This document shows, one piece after another, positions 24,436 to 33,046 of a stretch of 64,000 nucleotides of DNA (position 1 is its first letter; the number at the start of each line of letters is the position of its first letter). Position numbers and translations under genes: made by a program. The stretch is taken from the NCBI GenBank assembly GCA_021325295.1, contig JAJPHM010000077.1:1-64000 (forward strand). The letters are read 5' to 3'. The DNA comes from Nitrososphaeraceae archaeon. Its GTDB lineage: Archaea; Thermoproteota; Nitrososphaeria; Nitrososphaerales; Nitrososphaeraceae. The notes under the pieces are model-generated. The model made no database searches. It was not told where the DNA came from and was given only the letters and a program-made list of their open reading frames with translations.

Positions 24436-25453
24436 ATAATGTTTTCACTGTCAGAATACCGGTTCTATACAAAGCTTTTATTCTCCTGTGGCTCTGCACA
24501 TGTTTGTTCTATCGAAAAGGTACTAACTGTTATTTCTAAACTAATAACGTCAAAAGAGGCCAAGAATTAGTAGATAGAATAATAGCTTGAACTCTATATT
24601 TTGTTTAGCGTACTTTCTTTTCTTGCTTCCTTGATGCCTAAACCCCGGCAGCTTCAGTGCTACTGCTGAGATAGCTAGCTAGCTGTTTGTTTCACTGCCG
24701 GGGCCATTTTTTCTGGCGACAGTAACTGGGAGCAAATCAGATGTACTATTTTTGAGAGAATGTCGATAAATAGAGATAGATAATAGACTGCCAAAAGATT
24801 TTGCTTCAACTATTAGGTGCAGATACTCTGAATACTTCAATCCACATCAAGAACAGAAAAAGCGATTGCGAAGAATACCGGGTTGCTAGATCTCATTGTA
24901 TCTTGGCTGTTGACTGAGCTTATCGCACAAGATTACGTCCGAAGCAAAAGCGAGCAAATACTCCTAATCTTTCACAGAGAATTCTTCCAATTACTATCGC
25001 GAGACTGTATCCCTTGGAAAATGCTAGAACGAGTGGATTAAAGGGATTGATATTGCAGGTTATGGAACGTGCCAACTTGGCCATGCGCAGAGGTCTTTCA
25101 GAGATTGAATTTGCTCCGGACCTCTGTCAGCATTCTAGAGATAATGATCAAGATCGCAAAATGCCTTCTGTGAAGCTTTGCCCTGCTCTTCTTTCATTCC
25201 GAATGCTCAGTAAATGGCTCAAGCCAAGGCAATGGTATTGTAACCTTTACACGGTGGAGAAAGGTCCCTAGATGATGCCGTGAAGCCCATTAGAATCGCC
25301 TTTCATGATTAGTTATCGCATAATGATTATATGACATTGCAGAAAAGGTAGCAAGGGCACATGGGAAGACCTTCGTTGTAACCAATGGCGAAAAATGAGA
25401 CGATTTAACACTCGTCTTCATTCAAATTGGTGCAAGGATTGCGCTTCTCTGTA
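24436..25453. other. 1-kb gene-poor region before tRNA-Leu
   Basis: Contains the candidate structured RNA at 24643-24711. A frame of 85 codons from TTG 25014 (to 25271) has mildly protein-like segments but no domain, no box A and no neighbour in frame, so I do not call it. Scattered short protein-like pieces suggest gene remnants. A small hairpin GACGA/TCGTC lies near 25398-25415, 40 bases before the tRNA. Confidence 0.4.
24643..24711 (+). ncRNA. candidate structured RNA closed by a 9-bp stem and T-run
   Basis: CCCCGGCAG (24643-24651) pairs perfectly with CTGCCGGGG (24695-24703). The 43 bases between can form further hairpins: CAGT-GCT-ACTG and the self-complementary AGCTAGCTAGCT. CCATTTTTT follows the stem, so transcription from the left would end there. 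No coding frame crosses it. It could be a small RNA or only a strong terminator; orientation is judged from the T-run. Confidence 0.4.
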
Positions 25454-25541
25454 GCGGGAGTCGCCCAGCTTGGCCAAAGGCGTAAGACTGAGGCTCTTAT
25501 CCCTTAGGGGTTCGTGGGTTCAAATCCCACCTCCCGCACCA
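25454..25541 (+). tRNA. tRNA-Leu (anticodon GAG)
   Basis: Acceptor GCGGGAG pairs with CTCCCGC; discriminator A at 25538 and CCA encoded at 25539-25541. The D-arm is GCCC..GGC with loop AGCTTGGCCAAA. The anticodon arm TAAGA-CTGAGGC-TCTTA presents GAG. A long variable arm (TCCCTTAGGGG region) is as expected for leucine, and the T-arm GTGGG-TTCAAAT-CCCAC is perfect. No intron. Confidence 0.95.
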
Positions 25542-25687
25542 TTCCCAATCGCCAAAAGAAGCAGAAATATTGCTCTGTTTTGGCAAAGGAGCAAGAATAA
25601 CAGACATCAATTTTTTGTGGAGCTGTACAATACTTCGGAGCGTTTGAACTTCAATTTGCGCCTTAAATTTGCAGGAGGGCATAGTAT

Positions 25688-27712
25688 ATGATGGCTGTAC
25701 AGCATAGAAGCAACAGCAGTGGTAATAGTGGTACCGACGGTAGGCGTAGCCAGAAAAGAGACCTTCATACAAGAGCAGTCCTTACAGCTCTAGCAGATGG
25801 CAACCCGAAGTCTGCCAGAGACATTATCAAAGCTACTGGCATAGACGAAAAGACAATATCTCATCTATTGTCGAATCTATGGAGAAAGCATCTCATTCTA
25901 AGAACAGACAAGCCATTGTTTGAGTACAGCAGGCAGTTTAAGGGCAGAGCTGGATTTAGCAGCAATACCAAGATGTTTCATCTGTATATTATCAATGATA
26001 AGATTAGCAACAGTCAGAAGGAGCAAGGGGAAGAACAGAGGCAGGATACAACTGGTTCTATTGTGATTGATGGCCACAGATTTGTCCAATTCTCTCCAGA
26101 ATATTCTGACAAGCGCGGCAACAGAGGCAACAAGAGCAAAGCTCAGCTTGTTCTATCGTACTTGAGAGAACATTCAGACAGAGCATTCTATTCAACCGAG
26201 ATATTCACAGCATTGAAAGACAAAGGAGTAACGATGCCAGACATAATGACTACAGCCAGAAGGTATGAGAGAAAAGGGCTGCTTTACGTCAGAGGTTATC
26301 AGACACATGATTCACAATCACCATTTCAAGAAGGGTACCTGATAATATGGATTAGACATGAAGCAGACGATAATCTTCACGAACAACAAGATGACCTTGC
26401 AGCACTAAAGCAAGCTGTTCTTCGTACAAATGAAGCTCTCAAGGATAAAGCATCTACCAACCCATTGGTACAGAGAGTGATGGCAATAAGAAATCTGGTG
26501 GTAAGTGAAACAGAACTAGGAAGAGTTACAAATGTTAATCAGATAAAAGACATGCTCAGAACAGCTACAGATAATGAAGCGGAATCTGCCATTACAAGAG
26601 ATATACAGCTGTATCCATCAATTAGAGAAGTCAGGCTCTTTGATGCCTATCGCTATTACTACCATGAATCCATAAACCAGGAGATTCTGGCTGCTTCTTT
26701 GGAGATGGCTAAAAACTATATCCGGATTAGCAAGGGAAAAGCTAACAGAATAGGCCACAATTGGGAAGCTTGCGTTGAATGGTTCATTGACAGGTTTACG
26801 GTGGGAGCTGAATTTAGGATGCAGAACCACAGGCAGAATAAGAGAACTAGCGATGTCTATAATGGAACTGGTGGTAATGGCAGAAATACCAGCAATAATC
26901 TCGGCGGCAGGATGGACCCACGTCGCATCACTTTACACCTAATCAGAAGCGTAGGTGACAGAAGGCAGAGTGCTGAAGTTGACAGAGTATGGACTGTGAC
27001 GCCATCTGTATTTGCCAAGCCTGTTACATATGTCTTGGAATGCAAATGGGGAATCGTCAGCAAAAGAGACTTGGACGACTTTTTCAACGTCTTGAAGTGG
27101 AGTACAGACTTTGGTGCAGATACCCCTGAAGGAAGACAGGTAAAGAACGGTATTGTAGGAGTATTCGCCGGTGGTGCATTTGAAGAGGTGAATGTGAAGG
27201 TAAATGGAAATGGCAATGGTGACAGAAATAGAGGAGATAACACCATCAACAGAAAGGACGCTAGTCATAGCAGCACCAATAATAACAGCAATTTCAATGC
27301 CAATACCACTATTACGCTGGCTCAATACGCCGAAAGGCTAAACGTACAACTACTGCGAGCCTCACACTTTAATGAGAAACTGCGTGACAGAGGAGTACCA
27401 AAAGATGCAACAGTACAAAAAATGTGCAAGACAGCAAGGGACGAGCGAGACGTTAGAAGAATACTTGATGCTATATGGGACAAGCCAGAAGGGGCTAAAG
27501 ACATTCTAGCTGAAGCGATCAAAGCTAATGATGCCGTGTTTAGGTTTGAAGCAGAACTATTGTCAAGTGGCAATAATAATGATGATAACAACAACAGCAA
27601 GAAGGAAGAAGGCAAGGGCAAAGAAAAAGAGGAAAGAGGAAAAGAAGTCGCTCATACAGCTGCAATATCAGAGGTAGCAGCCGTTAGCAACAAAACTGCG
27701 CCTGCTACCTAA
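25688..27712 (+). CDS. winged-helix protein with PD-(D/E)XK nuclease-like domain
   Basis: 674 residues. Two winged-helix segments at about 25-75 (RAVLTALADGNPKSARDII, IDEKTISHLLSNLWRKHLI) and 150-205 (KAQLVLSYLREHSDRAFYS, ARRYERKGLLYV). Residues about 355-475 look like a restriction-endonuclease fold: GHNWEACVEWFI helix, AEVDRVW with D432, then YVLECKWG with E451 and K453. Low-complexity N/G/R-rich linkers occur near 385-410, 500-530 and at the C-terminus. AGGAGG at 25673-25678 is a good ribosome-binding site ten bases before the ATG, unusual here. It lies 146 bases after tRNA-Leu. It could be a DNA-processing enzyme of a mobile element or a defence protein; unproved. Confidence 0.75.
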   Translation: MMAVQHRSNSSGNSGTDGRRSQKRDLHTRAVLTALADGNPKSARDIIKATGIDEKTISHLLSNLWRKHLILRTDKPLFEYSRQFKGRAGFSSNTKMFHLYIINDKISNSQKEQGEEQRQDTTGSIVIDGHRFVQFSPEYSDKRGNRGNKSKAQLVLSYLREHSDRAFYSTEIFTALKDKGVTMPDIMTTARRYERKGLLYVRGYQTHDSQSPFQEGYLIIWIRHEADDNLHEQQDDLAALKQAVLRTNEALKDKASTNPLVQRVMAIRNLVVSETELGRVTNVNQIKDMLRTATDNEAESAITRDIQLYPSIREVRLFDAYRYYYHESINQEILAASLEMAKNYIRISKGKANRIGHNWEACVEWFIDRFTVGAEFRMQNHRQNKRTSDVYNGTGGNGRNTSNNLGGRMDPRRITLHLIRSVGDRRQSAEVDRVWTVTPSVFAKPVTYVLECKWGIVSKRDLDDFFNVLKWSTDFGADTPEGRQVKNGIVGVFAGGAFEEVNVKVNGNGNGDRNRGDNTINRKDASHSSTNNNSNFNANTTITLAQYAERLNVQLLRASHFNEKLRDRGVPKDATVQKMCKTARDERDVRRILDAIWDKPEGAKDILAEAIKANDAVFRFEAELLSSGNNNDDNNNSKKEEGKGKEKEERGKEVAHTAAISEVAAVSNKTAPAT

Positions 27713-27858
27713 TCTATCTCTTTCAACCTCTGCAGCTGAAGTCTAGCCAAGTCGCGCTTGATTACTCTGTCATACAGTACCATCAGCCCTTGACTTACAG
27801 CATCTGTATTGTCTGATATGATACCTCTCTTTTTTAGCTCAAGCAATATTGATGGCAA
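27709..27858 (-). pseudogene. short or 5'-truncated ORF facing the peptidase gene
   Basis: The minus strand encodes 49 residues from a TTG at 27858 ending QRLKEID. It reads as a helical protein end (ILLELKKRGIISDNTDAVSQ, VLYDRVIKRDLARL) and its stop overlaps the stop of the 25688 gene. A TAA just upstream closes the frame. Its start coincides with the start of the G1 peptidase, whose own signal peptide looks cut, so this is probably the remains of a longer gene broken at a junction near 27850. Confidence 0.3.
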
Positions 27859-28982
27859 TGCTTGTTTTTATGGGTGGTACGGCACTACCCGCAATGTCAT
27901 CACTAGTTCCAAATTCTACAAACAATGATGTTGCATATGCTTCATCAGAAGCCTGCGCGGCAGCAGTTCAATCGATGCATTCTAAAGCAAAGTCACTTGA
28001 TACTGTAAAGGCTATTTCATTAGCAACTCAAAACGATGAGTTTAAATCAAAAATTCAAGGCTACAAACTAGCTTTTAACAGCATTTTCAATGAATGGCAG
28101 ACCGATGCAAATTGCAATCCAATCTGGCTTGATGTTGGTGTAGCATATACTTTAAGCAATGATACGGGCGCTGTAAAGAATATAGTCGTAACTTTGAACC
28201 CGACATTGACAAAAGTGATGAACGTGACGGAACAACGGATAAAATATTTTGACATAAGCTCTCCTAACTGGGCAGGCTACATAGTTTATGGAACAAGCAG
28301 TGGCAGCCAAGTAGAATCATATGAGGCTAAGGGATCATGGAACCAGCCTACTGTAAGCTCACCGCCTTCAGGACCTAACTGTGTTCCACAACCGACATGC
28401 GATGCAGCAACTTGGCCTGGACTGTGGGATGGAAGCACCTCAAATGCTCACATAGCACAAGCTGGAACAGATGGACAAGTTTCATGTTCTAGATTTAGTT
28501 GCAGCGAAACCTATCAAGCATGGTACGAGTTCTTCCCAAATGCTCCTGTATTCTGCTCGTACACTGTCAACCCTGGTGACGCCATGTCATCTGATGTAGT
28601 TAATGAATACAAAAATGGGGGCTCCAATACTCTCTATGACATTACCATGAAAGATGTAACCACTGGAAATACCTGTACGGTTACGGCATATAGCTTCCCT
28701 TCATTGACTCCTTGGTATAGTCCATTCATAGTCGAAAGAGCCACTGGGTCAACTACAGAATGTTTTGGATATACATATTGTCACCTAGCTAAGTTCACAT
28801 CCGACACTATAACAGGCTCCAGCTGGTACTGTAACCCAACTTGCGGTTCGTACCAGATAGGCAGCAGCACTAGCAAAAATTTTCAATACATAATGCAGAA
28901 TGGCGGATATACAAATGTCAACAATGGGGCGATTAGCGGAGGAACATTTACTGAAACATGGTCAACTAGTCAAGGTACGTAA
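27852..28982 (+). CDS. secreted G1 (eqolisin) glutamic peptidase
   Basis: About 376 residues. Residues about 138-375 are the eqolisin beta-sandwich: SPNWAGYIVYG, then EAKGSWNQPTV, WPGLWDGS, IAQAGTDGQ with the catalytic Gln (about 204), QAWYEFFPNAPVF, and PFIVERATG with the catalytic Glu (about 296). An acidic-pH endopeptidase acting outside the cell is expected from the family. Residues 30-135 are a propeptide-like region. Only MAMLVFMGGTALPAMSS stands in for a signal peptide; it lacks the basic start, and the open frame continues upstream without a better start, so the N-terminus may have been shortened. The 29016 gene follows by 33 bases. Confidence 0.85.
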   Translation: MAMLVFMGGTALPAMSSLVPNSTNNDVAYASSEACAAAVQSMHSKAKSLDTVKAISLATQNDEFKSKIQGYKLAFNSIFNEWQTDANCNPIWLDVGVAYTLSNDTGAVKNIVVTLNPTLTKVMNVTEQRIKYFDISSPNWAGYIVYGTSSGSQVESYEAKGSWNQPTVSSPPSGPNCVPQPTCDAATWPGLWDGSTSNAHIAQAGTDGQVSCSRFSCSETYQAWYEFFPNAPVFCSYTVNPGDAMSSDVVNEYKNGGSNTLYDITMKDVTTGNTCTVTAYSFPSLTPWYSPFIVERATGSTTECFGYTYCHLAKFTSDTITGSSWYCNPTCGSYQIGSSTSKNFQYIMQNGGYTNVNNGAISGGTFTETWSTSQGT

Positions 28983-29015
28983 TAACCCTACCATCCTTTT
29001 TTTGATAGCTAATTT

Positions 29016-29666
29016 ATGAATAAAGAAAATAAGCTCTTACATCTAATGACTAGCATGGTCATAATGAAAATACCACCAATAAGATCAAAAAAAGGATTTG
29101 TCGCTATATCTATACTAGTAGCAATAGGCATTGTTTCTACCTATCCGCTTTCTATTGTTACAAATGATCTTCTTTACTTTGGTTCTACCCGTTGCGATGT
29201 TCCAACACTAAGTGATGCCCATATTATTGATGTCAGAGGATTTTTGGCCAATAATTTATTTAACAGAGGAGGGGATGAAGCTAACTCACCTTCTCTAAAT
29301 GACTTTTTGTTAATGCCTGGTACAACTGGATACATCACTATAAATTATGATTACAGTCGGCAAGGTTCAGTACAGGCTGTTTACAAACAATTCGATGTTA
29401 CTCCAGCAGAAGCTATACTGCGCGATATCAACTCCACCGAGTTGTGGAAAGTCAATGGAATCAATAGCTACGAATTCATCTCACCTAAGGAATTAGGAAT
29501 ACATATTTATCCAGTAAAAATGGCAGACATTAATCCTCAAGTTATGCAAATAACTTTTGCAATCACAGCAGATTCTTCAGCTCAAAGGGGAACTTACGGT
29601 GTGCCCGTCTTTGATATATGCGGCAAAGAGCTTTTGACTATAGGATACTGGCCGTATTTGTACTGA
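29016..29666 (+). CDS. membrane-anchored extracytoplasmic protein after G1 peptidase
   Basis: 216 residues. A basic N-terminus (PPIRSKKG) is followed by one hydrophobic segment at about 27-52 (FVAISILVAIGIVSTYPLSIV), after which about 165 residues lie outside the cell. The outer part is beta-rich (GYITINYDYSRQGSVQAVY, IHIYPVKMADINP, ITFAITAD) with two cysteines that could pair. It probably shares a transcript with the peptidase and may inhibit, anchor or process it; this is inference from position. A short hairpin with T-loop follows the stop. Confidence 0.65.
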   Translation: MNKENKLLHLMTSMVIMKIPPIRSKKGFVAISILVAIGIVSTYPLSIVTNDLLYFGSTRCDVPTLSDAHIIDVRGFLANNLFNRGGDEANSPSLNDFLLMPGTTGYITINYDYSRQGSVQAVYKQFDVTPAEAILRDINSTELWKVNGINSYEFISPKELGIHIYPVKMADINPQVMQITFAITADSSAQRGTYGVPVFDICGKELLTIGYWPYLY

Positions 29667-29669
29667 CTA

Positions 29670-29684
29670 GGTGATTTTTTCACC
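29670..29684 (+). terminator. small hairpin and T-tract after 29016 gene
   Basis: GGTGA-TTTTT-TCACC directly follows the stop codon. The T-run is within the loop rather than after the stem; archaeal termination depends mostly on T-tracts, so this is a plausible stop. Confidence 0.4.
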
Positions 29685-30019
29685 AAATATAAGACGAAAA
29701 AAGATCACACCACTATAGTGTGTAATCTGCACTAGATTTAGGCCGATTGCACAAGATATTCGAAAGATAATGGCAAGGTTATGGGAGCTAAAGGTAAGAT
29801 GTTGATACTAGGTGCAATTTCGGTATGTAATGATGCAATTGTAAAGAACAAATTTTAATAGCAAGATAATGCGTAAAGGGGGTGTGAACGAGAGTGCTAA
29901 ACTATAATCCCGCACTCTTTACAATAATGGTTTTGGTCACGTTTTGGATGTATGCGTTATTGTGACGCTTTAGAGTGATTCTTTGCCCGCTCGGCTAACG
30001 TCATAATCTTGTACAAATA
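29685..30019. other. intergenic region with paired repeats, no gene
   Basis: A/T-rich. Includes AGAGTGC (29891-29897) paired with GCACTCT (29912-29918) around a 14-base loop, with flanking GTAAAG/CTTTAC extending the pairing. No frame of coding quality. Confidence 0.35.
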
Positions 30020-30220
30020 CTATATTGGAGCAACTTGTACCAAGCGCCCCATCAGAAACCAGCAAATCCTGCTACCAATCCAATTATTGTCTTCTCGGAC
30101 TTCATAATCTTCAACATCGCTGAAAAGAAATGCCGCGTTGCAATGGCGACAAATGCAAACCTTATCAAACACCTCACTTCTGCTCTCAGAATCAGTCACA
30201 AAGTGGGCATTAGAAAACAA
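30020..30220 (-). pseudogene. decayed C2H2 zinc-finger relative
   Basis: The minus-strand frame contains VCICRHCNAAFLFSDVEDYE, closely matching the finger of the 23247 protein (YCCSQCSAIFLFRSDVEDHD). One residue is missing in the spacer and both zinc-binding histidines are lost, and the following sequence is unrelated. It looks like a duplicated finger gene that has decayed. Confidence 0.45.
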
Positions 30221-30387
30221 AAGATAAACTTCTTGCGATGATATACGGCTTCTTTCTCTTAATAGAATATGCCCCCGACCGACCTTGGCAAGATGATTGA
30301 TGAATCATTTTTCGATCTACAGTCTCCAGACATTGACTAATGTGCAAAGCAAACACAGTCTGATTACTTTGTGCGCGTAGCGAAGTG

Positions 30388-30413
30388 AAGCCCGTGATAG
30401 GCTTGGACTGCGG
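30388..30413 (+). ncRNA. hairpin plus string shared with the 20264 candidate RNA
   Basis: AAGCC-CGTGATA-GGCTT (30388-30404) is followed by GGACTGCGG (30405-30413). The combined string GGCTTGGACTGCGG (30400-30413) differs at one base from 20300-20313, where it also follows a hairpin whose 3' arm is GGC. The rest of the two regions differs. It may be the core of a small RNA family; ends and strand are unknown. Confidence 0.3.
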
Positions 30414-30460
30414 CAAAATTAGGCTGAAACAGAAACGACTATAGACATACCCGAATAGGA

Positions 30461-30859
30461 CTATGTCATCATATCAAATATCTTGGGTATCAACTGATAT
30501 GCATCTCCGTCGTCTATTGAAATGCATAAAAATCTGTTGTACTCGGCAGTTAGTGGAATAGAAACCAGGGTAACTCTATCAAATTCGGTAAGCTGAAATT
30601 TCATATTGCCCAAGTCTGACTGGAATTTTCTCTGTAATGCAAGAATTTCATATGCGCTGTAAAATGAAGTTGCTTTTGGATGCTCCGAATCAGTATTTCC
30701 CTTGATGAATGGCGCTTTTATATCGGGTCGATATTTGCCAACCAATAGCTTTCCTTCATCATTTATTATTCCTGCGAATCTGATGTGCTTGGCAGTATTT
30801 AGGATATTGTTACATAGCTTTTGCAGGAAATCGATTTCTTCGCTGTTGTCACTTGGCAT
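30461..30859 (-). CDS. DUF6659-like protein, unknown function
   Basis: 132 residues, soluble. Pattern: helix (DFLQKLCNNILNTAK), strand pair (HIRFAGIINDEGKLLVG), helix (YEILALQRKFQSDLGN), strands (MKFQLTEFDRVTLVSIPL, RFLCISID). This resembles a roadblock/profilin-like fold that senses or scaffolds. A damaged relative is at 24019-24435. Several copies per genome are usual in Nitrososphaerota. The family name is from memory and the function is unknown. Start ATG at 30859. Confidence 0.65.
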   Translation of the reverse strand: MPSDNSEEIDFLQKLCNNILNTAKHIRFAGIINDEGKLLVGKYRPDIKAPFIKGNTDSEHPKATSFYSAYEILALQRKFQSDLGNMKFQLTEFDRVTLVSIPLTAEYNRFLCISIDDGDAYQLIPKIFDMMT

Positions 30860-30944
30860 GAATGTGCGGATTCAACATTTACTAAATATAAATTAACTAG
30901 GATACTCTGTGTTCCAATGTCACTGGAGAAAATATTCACGCATG

Positions 30945-31139
30945 CTAGCCGGTTTTCAGGCAGAGGTTCCGCTCTTTGTGGTCATGAAAGTGAAGCTGGC
31001 AGAAATCATTATTACAATCATAGCAGTGCCATCCTGAGAGTGTATAGCATACAATACACTTGCCAATGGGTTTGTTGTAATCATAGTCTTTTCTTGGCTT
31101 TGTTACCGACTGCTTTGGCTGCCTTTGCTGCGGCTTCAT
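30945..31139 (-). CDS. small B-box-like zinc-binding protein
   Basis: About 64 residues from the ATG at 31139 (MKPQQRQPKQSVTK); the frame runs to 31184 but the extra part is unlikely. Basic N-terminus, then KCIVC, WHCYDC, DFCQLHFHDH: a cysteine/histidine series with spacing close to B-box or HIT-type zinc fingers. It likely binds one or two zinc ions and mediates protein or RNA contact. Isolated gene, function unknown. Confidence 0.6.
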   Translation of the reverse strand: MKPQQRQPKQSVTKPRKDYDYNKPIGKCIVCYTLSGWHCYDCNNDFCQLHFHDHKERNLCLKTG

Positions 31140-31334
31140 AAAGATTTCCTCATGAGATAGAATTAGACCATATAGTGTCAGCAATAGCCATTAATTGTAA
31201 TACCTCAAAAGGAAGACTGCTCTTGTTGCAGTTTCCGACCTTCCGTCCAACGGACATCTTCCACACCGCCATTATTTAAGCATTGACGTAAGATCCATGC
31301 AAGACTTTTATTTTCACCAAGGCGTTGACTAGTT

Positions 31335-32207
31335 GTGCCAGCAGAAAAGCCAACTCTCGTTGAGGTAACTGTAGTCGGGAAGGATAGAAAGGGAGTTGTA
31401 GCAGATATTACCAACTTTATCTTCAGAAATGGTGGAAATATTGAAAAGATAAACCAAAATGTTGTCCGTGGCCTCTTTGGAATGCAGCTTGAAGCATCAT
31501 TTATCGCAGTCGACAGAAGCCAGCTTGACCAAGGAATGAGACAGCTCGCAGACAAGCTCAAGATGGAGATCAAAGTTCACTACCAGGAGCCAAACAGGCT
31601 AAGGAATGTAGCTATTTTTGTGAGCAAAGAGGACCACTGCCTTTTAAGGATCCTAGACGCCTGGAAGAAAGGCGAGCTCAAGGCGAATATCTCTGTGATA
31701 ATAGGGAGCGAAGCCAGCCTCAAGCCACTGGCCGATGCTGCAGGGATACCATTTAATGCCATTGCACATACAGATCAGTCTGAGGCTGAAGTAAAGATCC
31801 TGCAGCTGCTCGAGCAGTACAACATCGACCTCATTGTTCTAGCCAGATATATGCGCATCCTTACGCCAAACTTTGTATGGCGGTATCCAAACAGAATTAT
31901 AAACATCCATCCATCGCTTCTGCCCGCATTTCCGGGAGCCTATGCCTATACTCAGGCCTTTGAAAGGGGTGCTAAAATTGTTGGATGCACTGCGCATTTT
32001 GTGACTGAAGACTTGGACCAAGGGCCCATAATATGCCAAGACTCATTTAAAGTGTCCCAATCCGATACAGAGGAGACAATAAAGAAGAAAGGAAGGGCGC
32101 TTGAAGCCCTTACTCTGCTTGAGGCAGTCAAACTATATCTAGAAAATAGACTTGAGGTATACTGGGGCAAGGTCTTTGTACTTGACGAAACTGCTGATGA
32201 CAGATAA
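31335..32207 (+). CDS. purU: formyltetrahydrofolate deformylase-like protein (ACT + formyltransferase)
   Basis: 290 residues. N-terminal ACT domain (VTVVGKDRKGVVADITNFIF, residues 8-80) and C-terminal hydrolase/transferase domain (91-285). Catalytic residues fit the formyl hydrolase triad: N190 and H192 in INIHPSLLPAFPGA and D228 in EDLDQGPII. PurU releases formate from 10-formyltetrahydrofolate and supplies formate for purine synthesis. In this phylum the C1 carrier and exact role are less certain. The start is a GTG at 31335. The gene is followed, after 130 bases, by a creatininase-family hydrolase. Confidence 0.9.
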   Translation: MPAEKPTLVEVTVVGKDRKGVVADITNFIFRNGGNIEKINQNVVRGLFGMQLEASFIAVDRSQLDQGMRQLADKLKMEIKVHYQEPNRLRNVAIFVSKEDHCLLRILDAWKKGELKANISVIIGSEASLKPLADAAGIPFNAIAHTDQSEAEVKILQLLEQYNIDLIVLARYMRILTPNFVWRYPNRIINIHPSLLPAFPGAYAYTQAFERGAKIVGCTAHFVTEDLDQGPIICQDSFKVSQSDTEETIKKKGRALEALTLLEAVKLYLENRLEVYWGKVFVLDETADDR

Positions 32208-32335
32208 AATATGATAAAGTAGCTCAGACAGGGCTGATGCAAATTGATAGAAAAATGAGATCTTTTCTTTTGTTAATAATTTGCCGGTACTAGAATAAGA
32301 ACTTATTAACGGATCAGAGGCTTATCAGCCCGTTC

Positions 32336-33046
32336 ATGCCCATGATCGTATATCGCCAAAGCGATTCAGACTTTCGCACATCTGTCAGGACAATAAAAAG
32401 AGCAATAATACCAGTAGGCTCCCTTGAGCAGCATGGCCCGCACCTTCCTGTCTCTACTGATTCGATAATAGTGGAGCGAATAGCACAAGAGCTATCAAAT
32501 CAGGCAAATTGTTTCGTGCTACCTGCTGTTTCATATGGCATCTCATTTGAACATATGCCGATGTTTAACATATCGGTGCGTAGCTCAACACTTACTGCAT
32601 TGATTTGCGATGCATGCATATCACTTGGGCAGCTTGGAATCAGGCAAATTGTTATTCTAAATGGCCATCATGGGAATTCAGGAGCGCTACAGCATATTGC
32701 TCAAGAACTTTACCAGAGAATCCCAAAGGGCGTAACAACTCATGTAATTAATTATTGGCAGATGATGGAAGCCGAGTTTGACCATGCCGGCCAAGTAGAG
32801 ACCTCACTTGTGCTGGCTATTGCGCCAGAGCTGGTAAGAATGGAAAAAGCAGAGCCAAGTGCAAAGAAGCTCGCAAAATCAAAGGCCGCTTACAGGAGCA
32901 TTACCTGCAGTCCGGGGTCTTTTCCAGAGATAACAGGAAATGGCGTATGGGGTGACCCAAGAAAGGCAACTGCAAACTATGGACACAAGCTTATTGAAGA
33001 AATTGTGAATAATCTTAAAGTCACAATCGAAGAGCTATTTTCATGA
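32336..33046 (+). CDS. creatininase-family amidohydrolase
   Basis: 236 residues. Metal ligands are visible: E31 and H33 in GSLEQHGPHLP, D42 in STDSII, H111 or H112 in LNGHHGNSGAL, and E155 in HAGQVETSL. The family includes creatinine hydrolases and the archaeal ArfB, which deformylates a pyrimidine intermediate of riboflavin and F420 synthesis. In an archaeon dependent on F420 the ArfB role is the better guess but is not established. It stands alone, downstream of purU. Confidence 0.88.
   Translation: MPMIVYRQSDSDFRTSVRTIKRAIIPVGSLEQHGPHLPVSTDSIIVERIAQELSNQANCFVLPAVSYGISFEHMPMFNISVRSSTLTALICDACISLGQLGIRQIVILNGHHGNSGALQHIAQELYQRIPKGVTTHVINYWQMMEAEFDHAGQVETSLVLAIAPELVRMEKAEPSAKKLAKSKAAYRSITCSPGSFPEITGNGVWGDPRKATANYGHKLIEEIVNNLKVTIEELFS

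Noticed and set aside
25014-25271. 85-codon frame before tRNA-Leu
   Set aside because: Only a TTG start, no box A, no recognisable domain, and a gene-poor context; I cannot separate it from a remnant or chance.
25497-25772. 91-codon minus-strand frame ending in CGRWDLNPRTPKG
   Set aside because: The end is antisense tRNA-Leu and the rest is opposite the start of the 25688 gene; no independent support.
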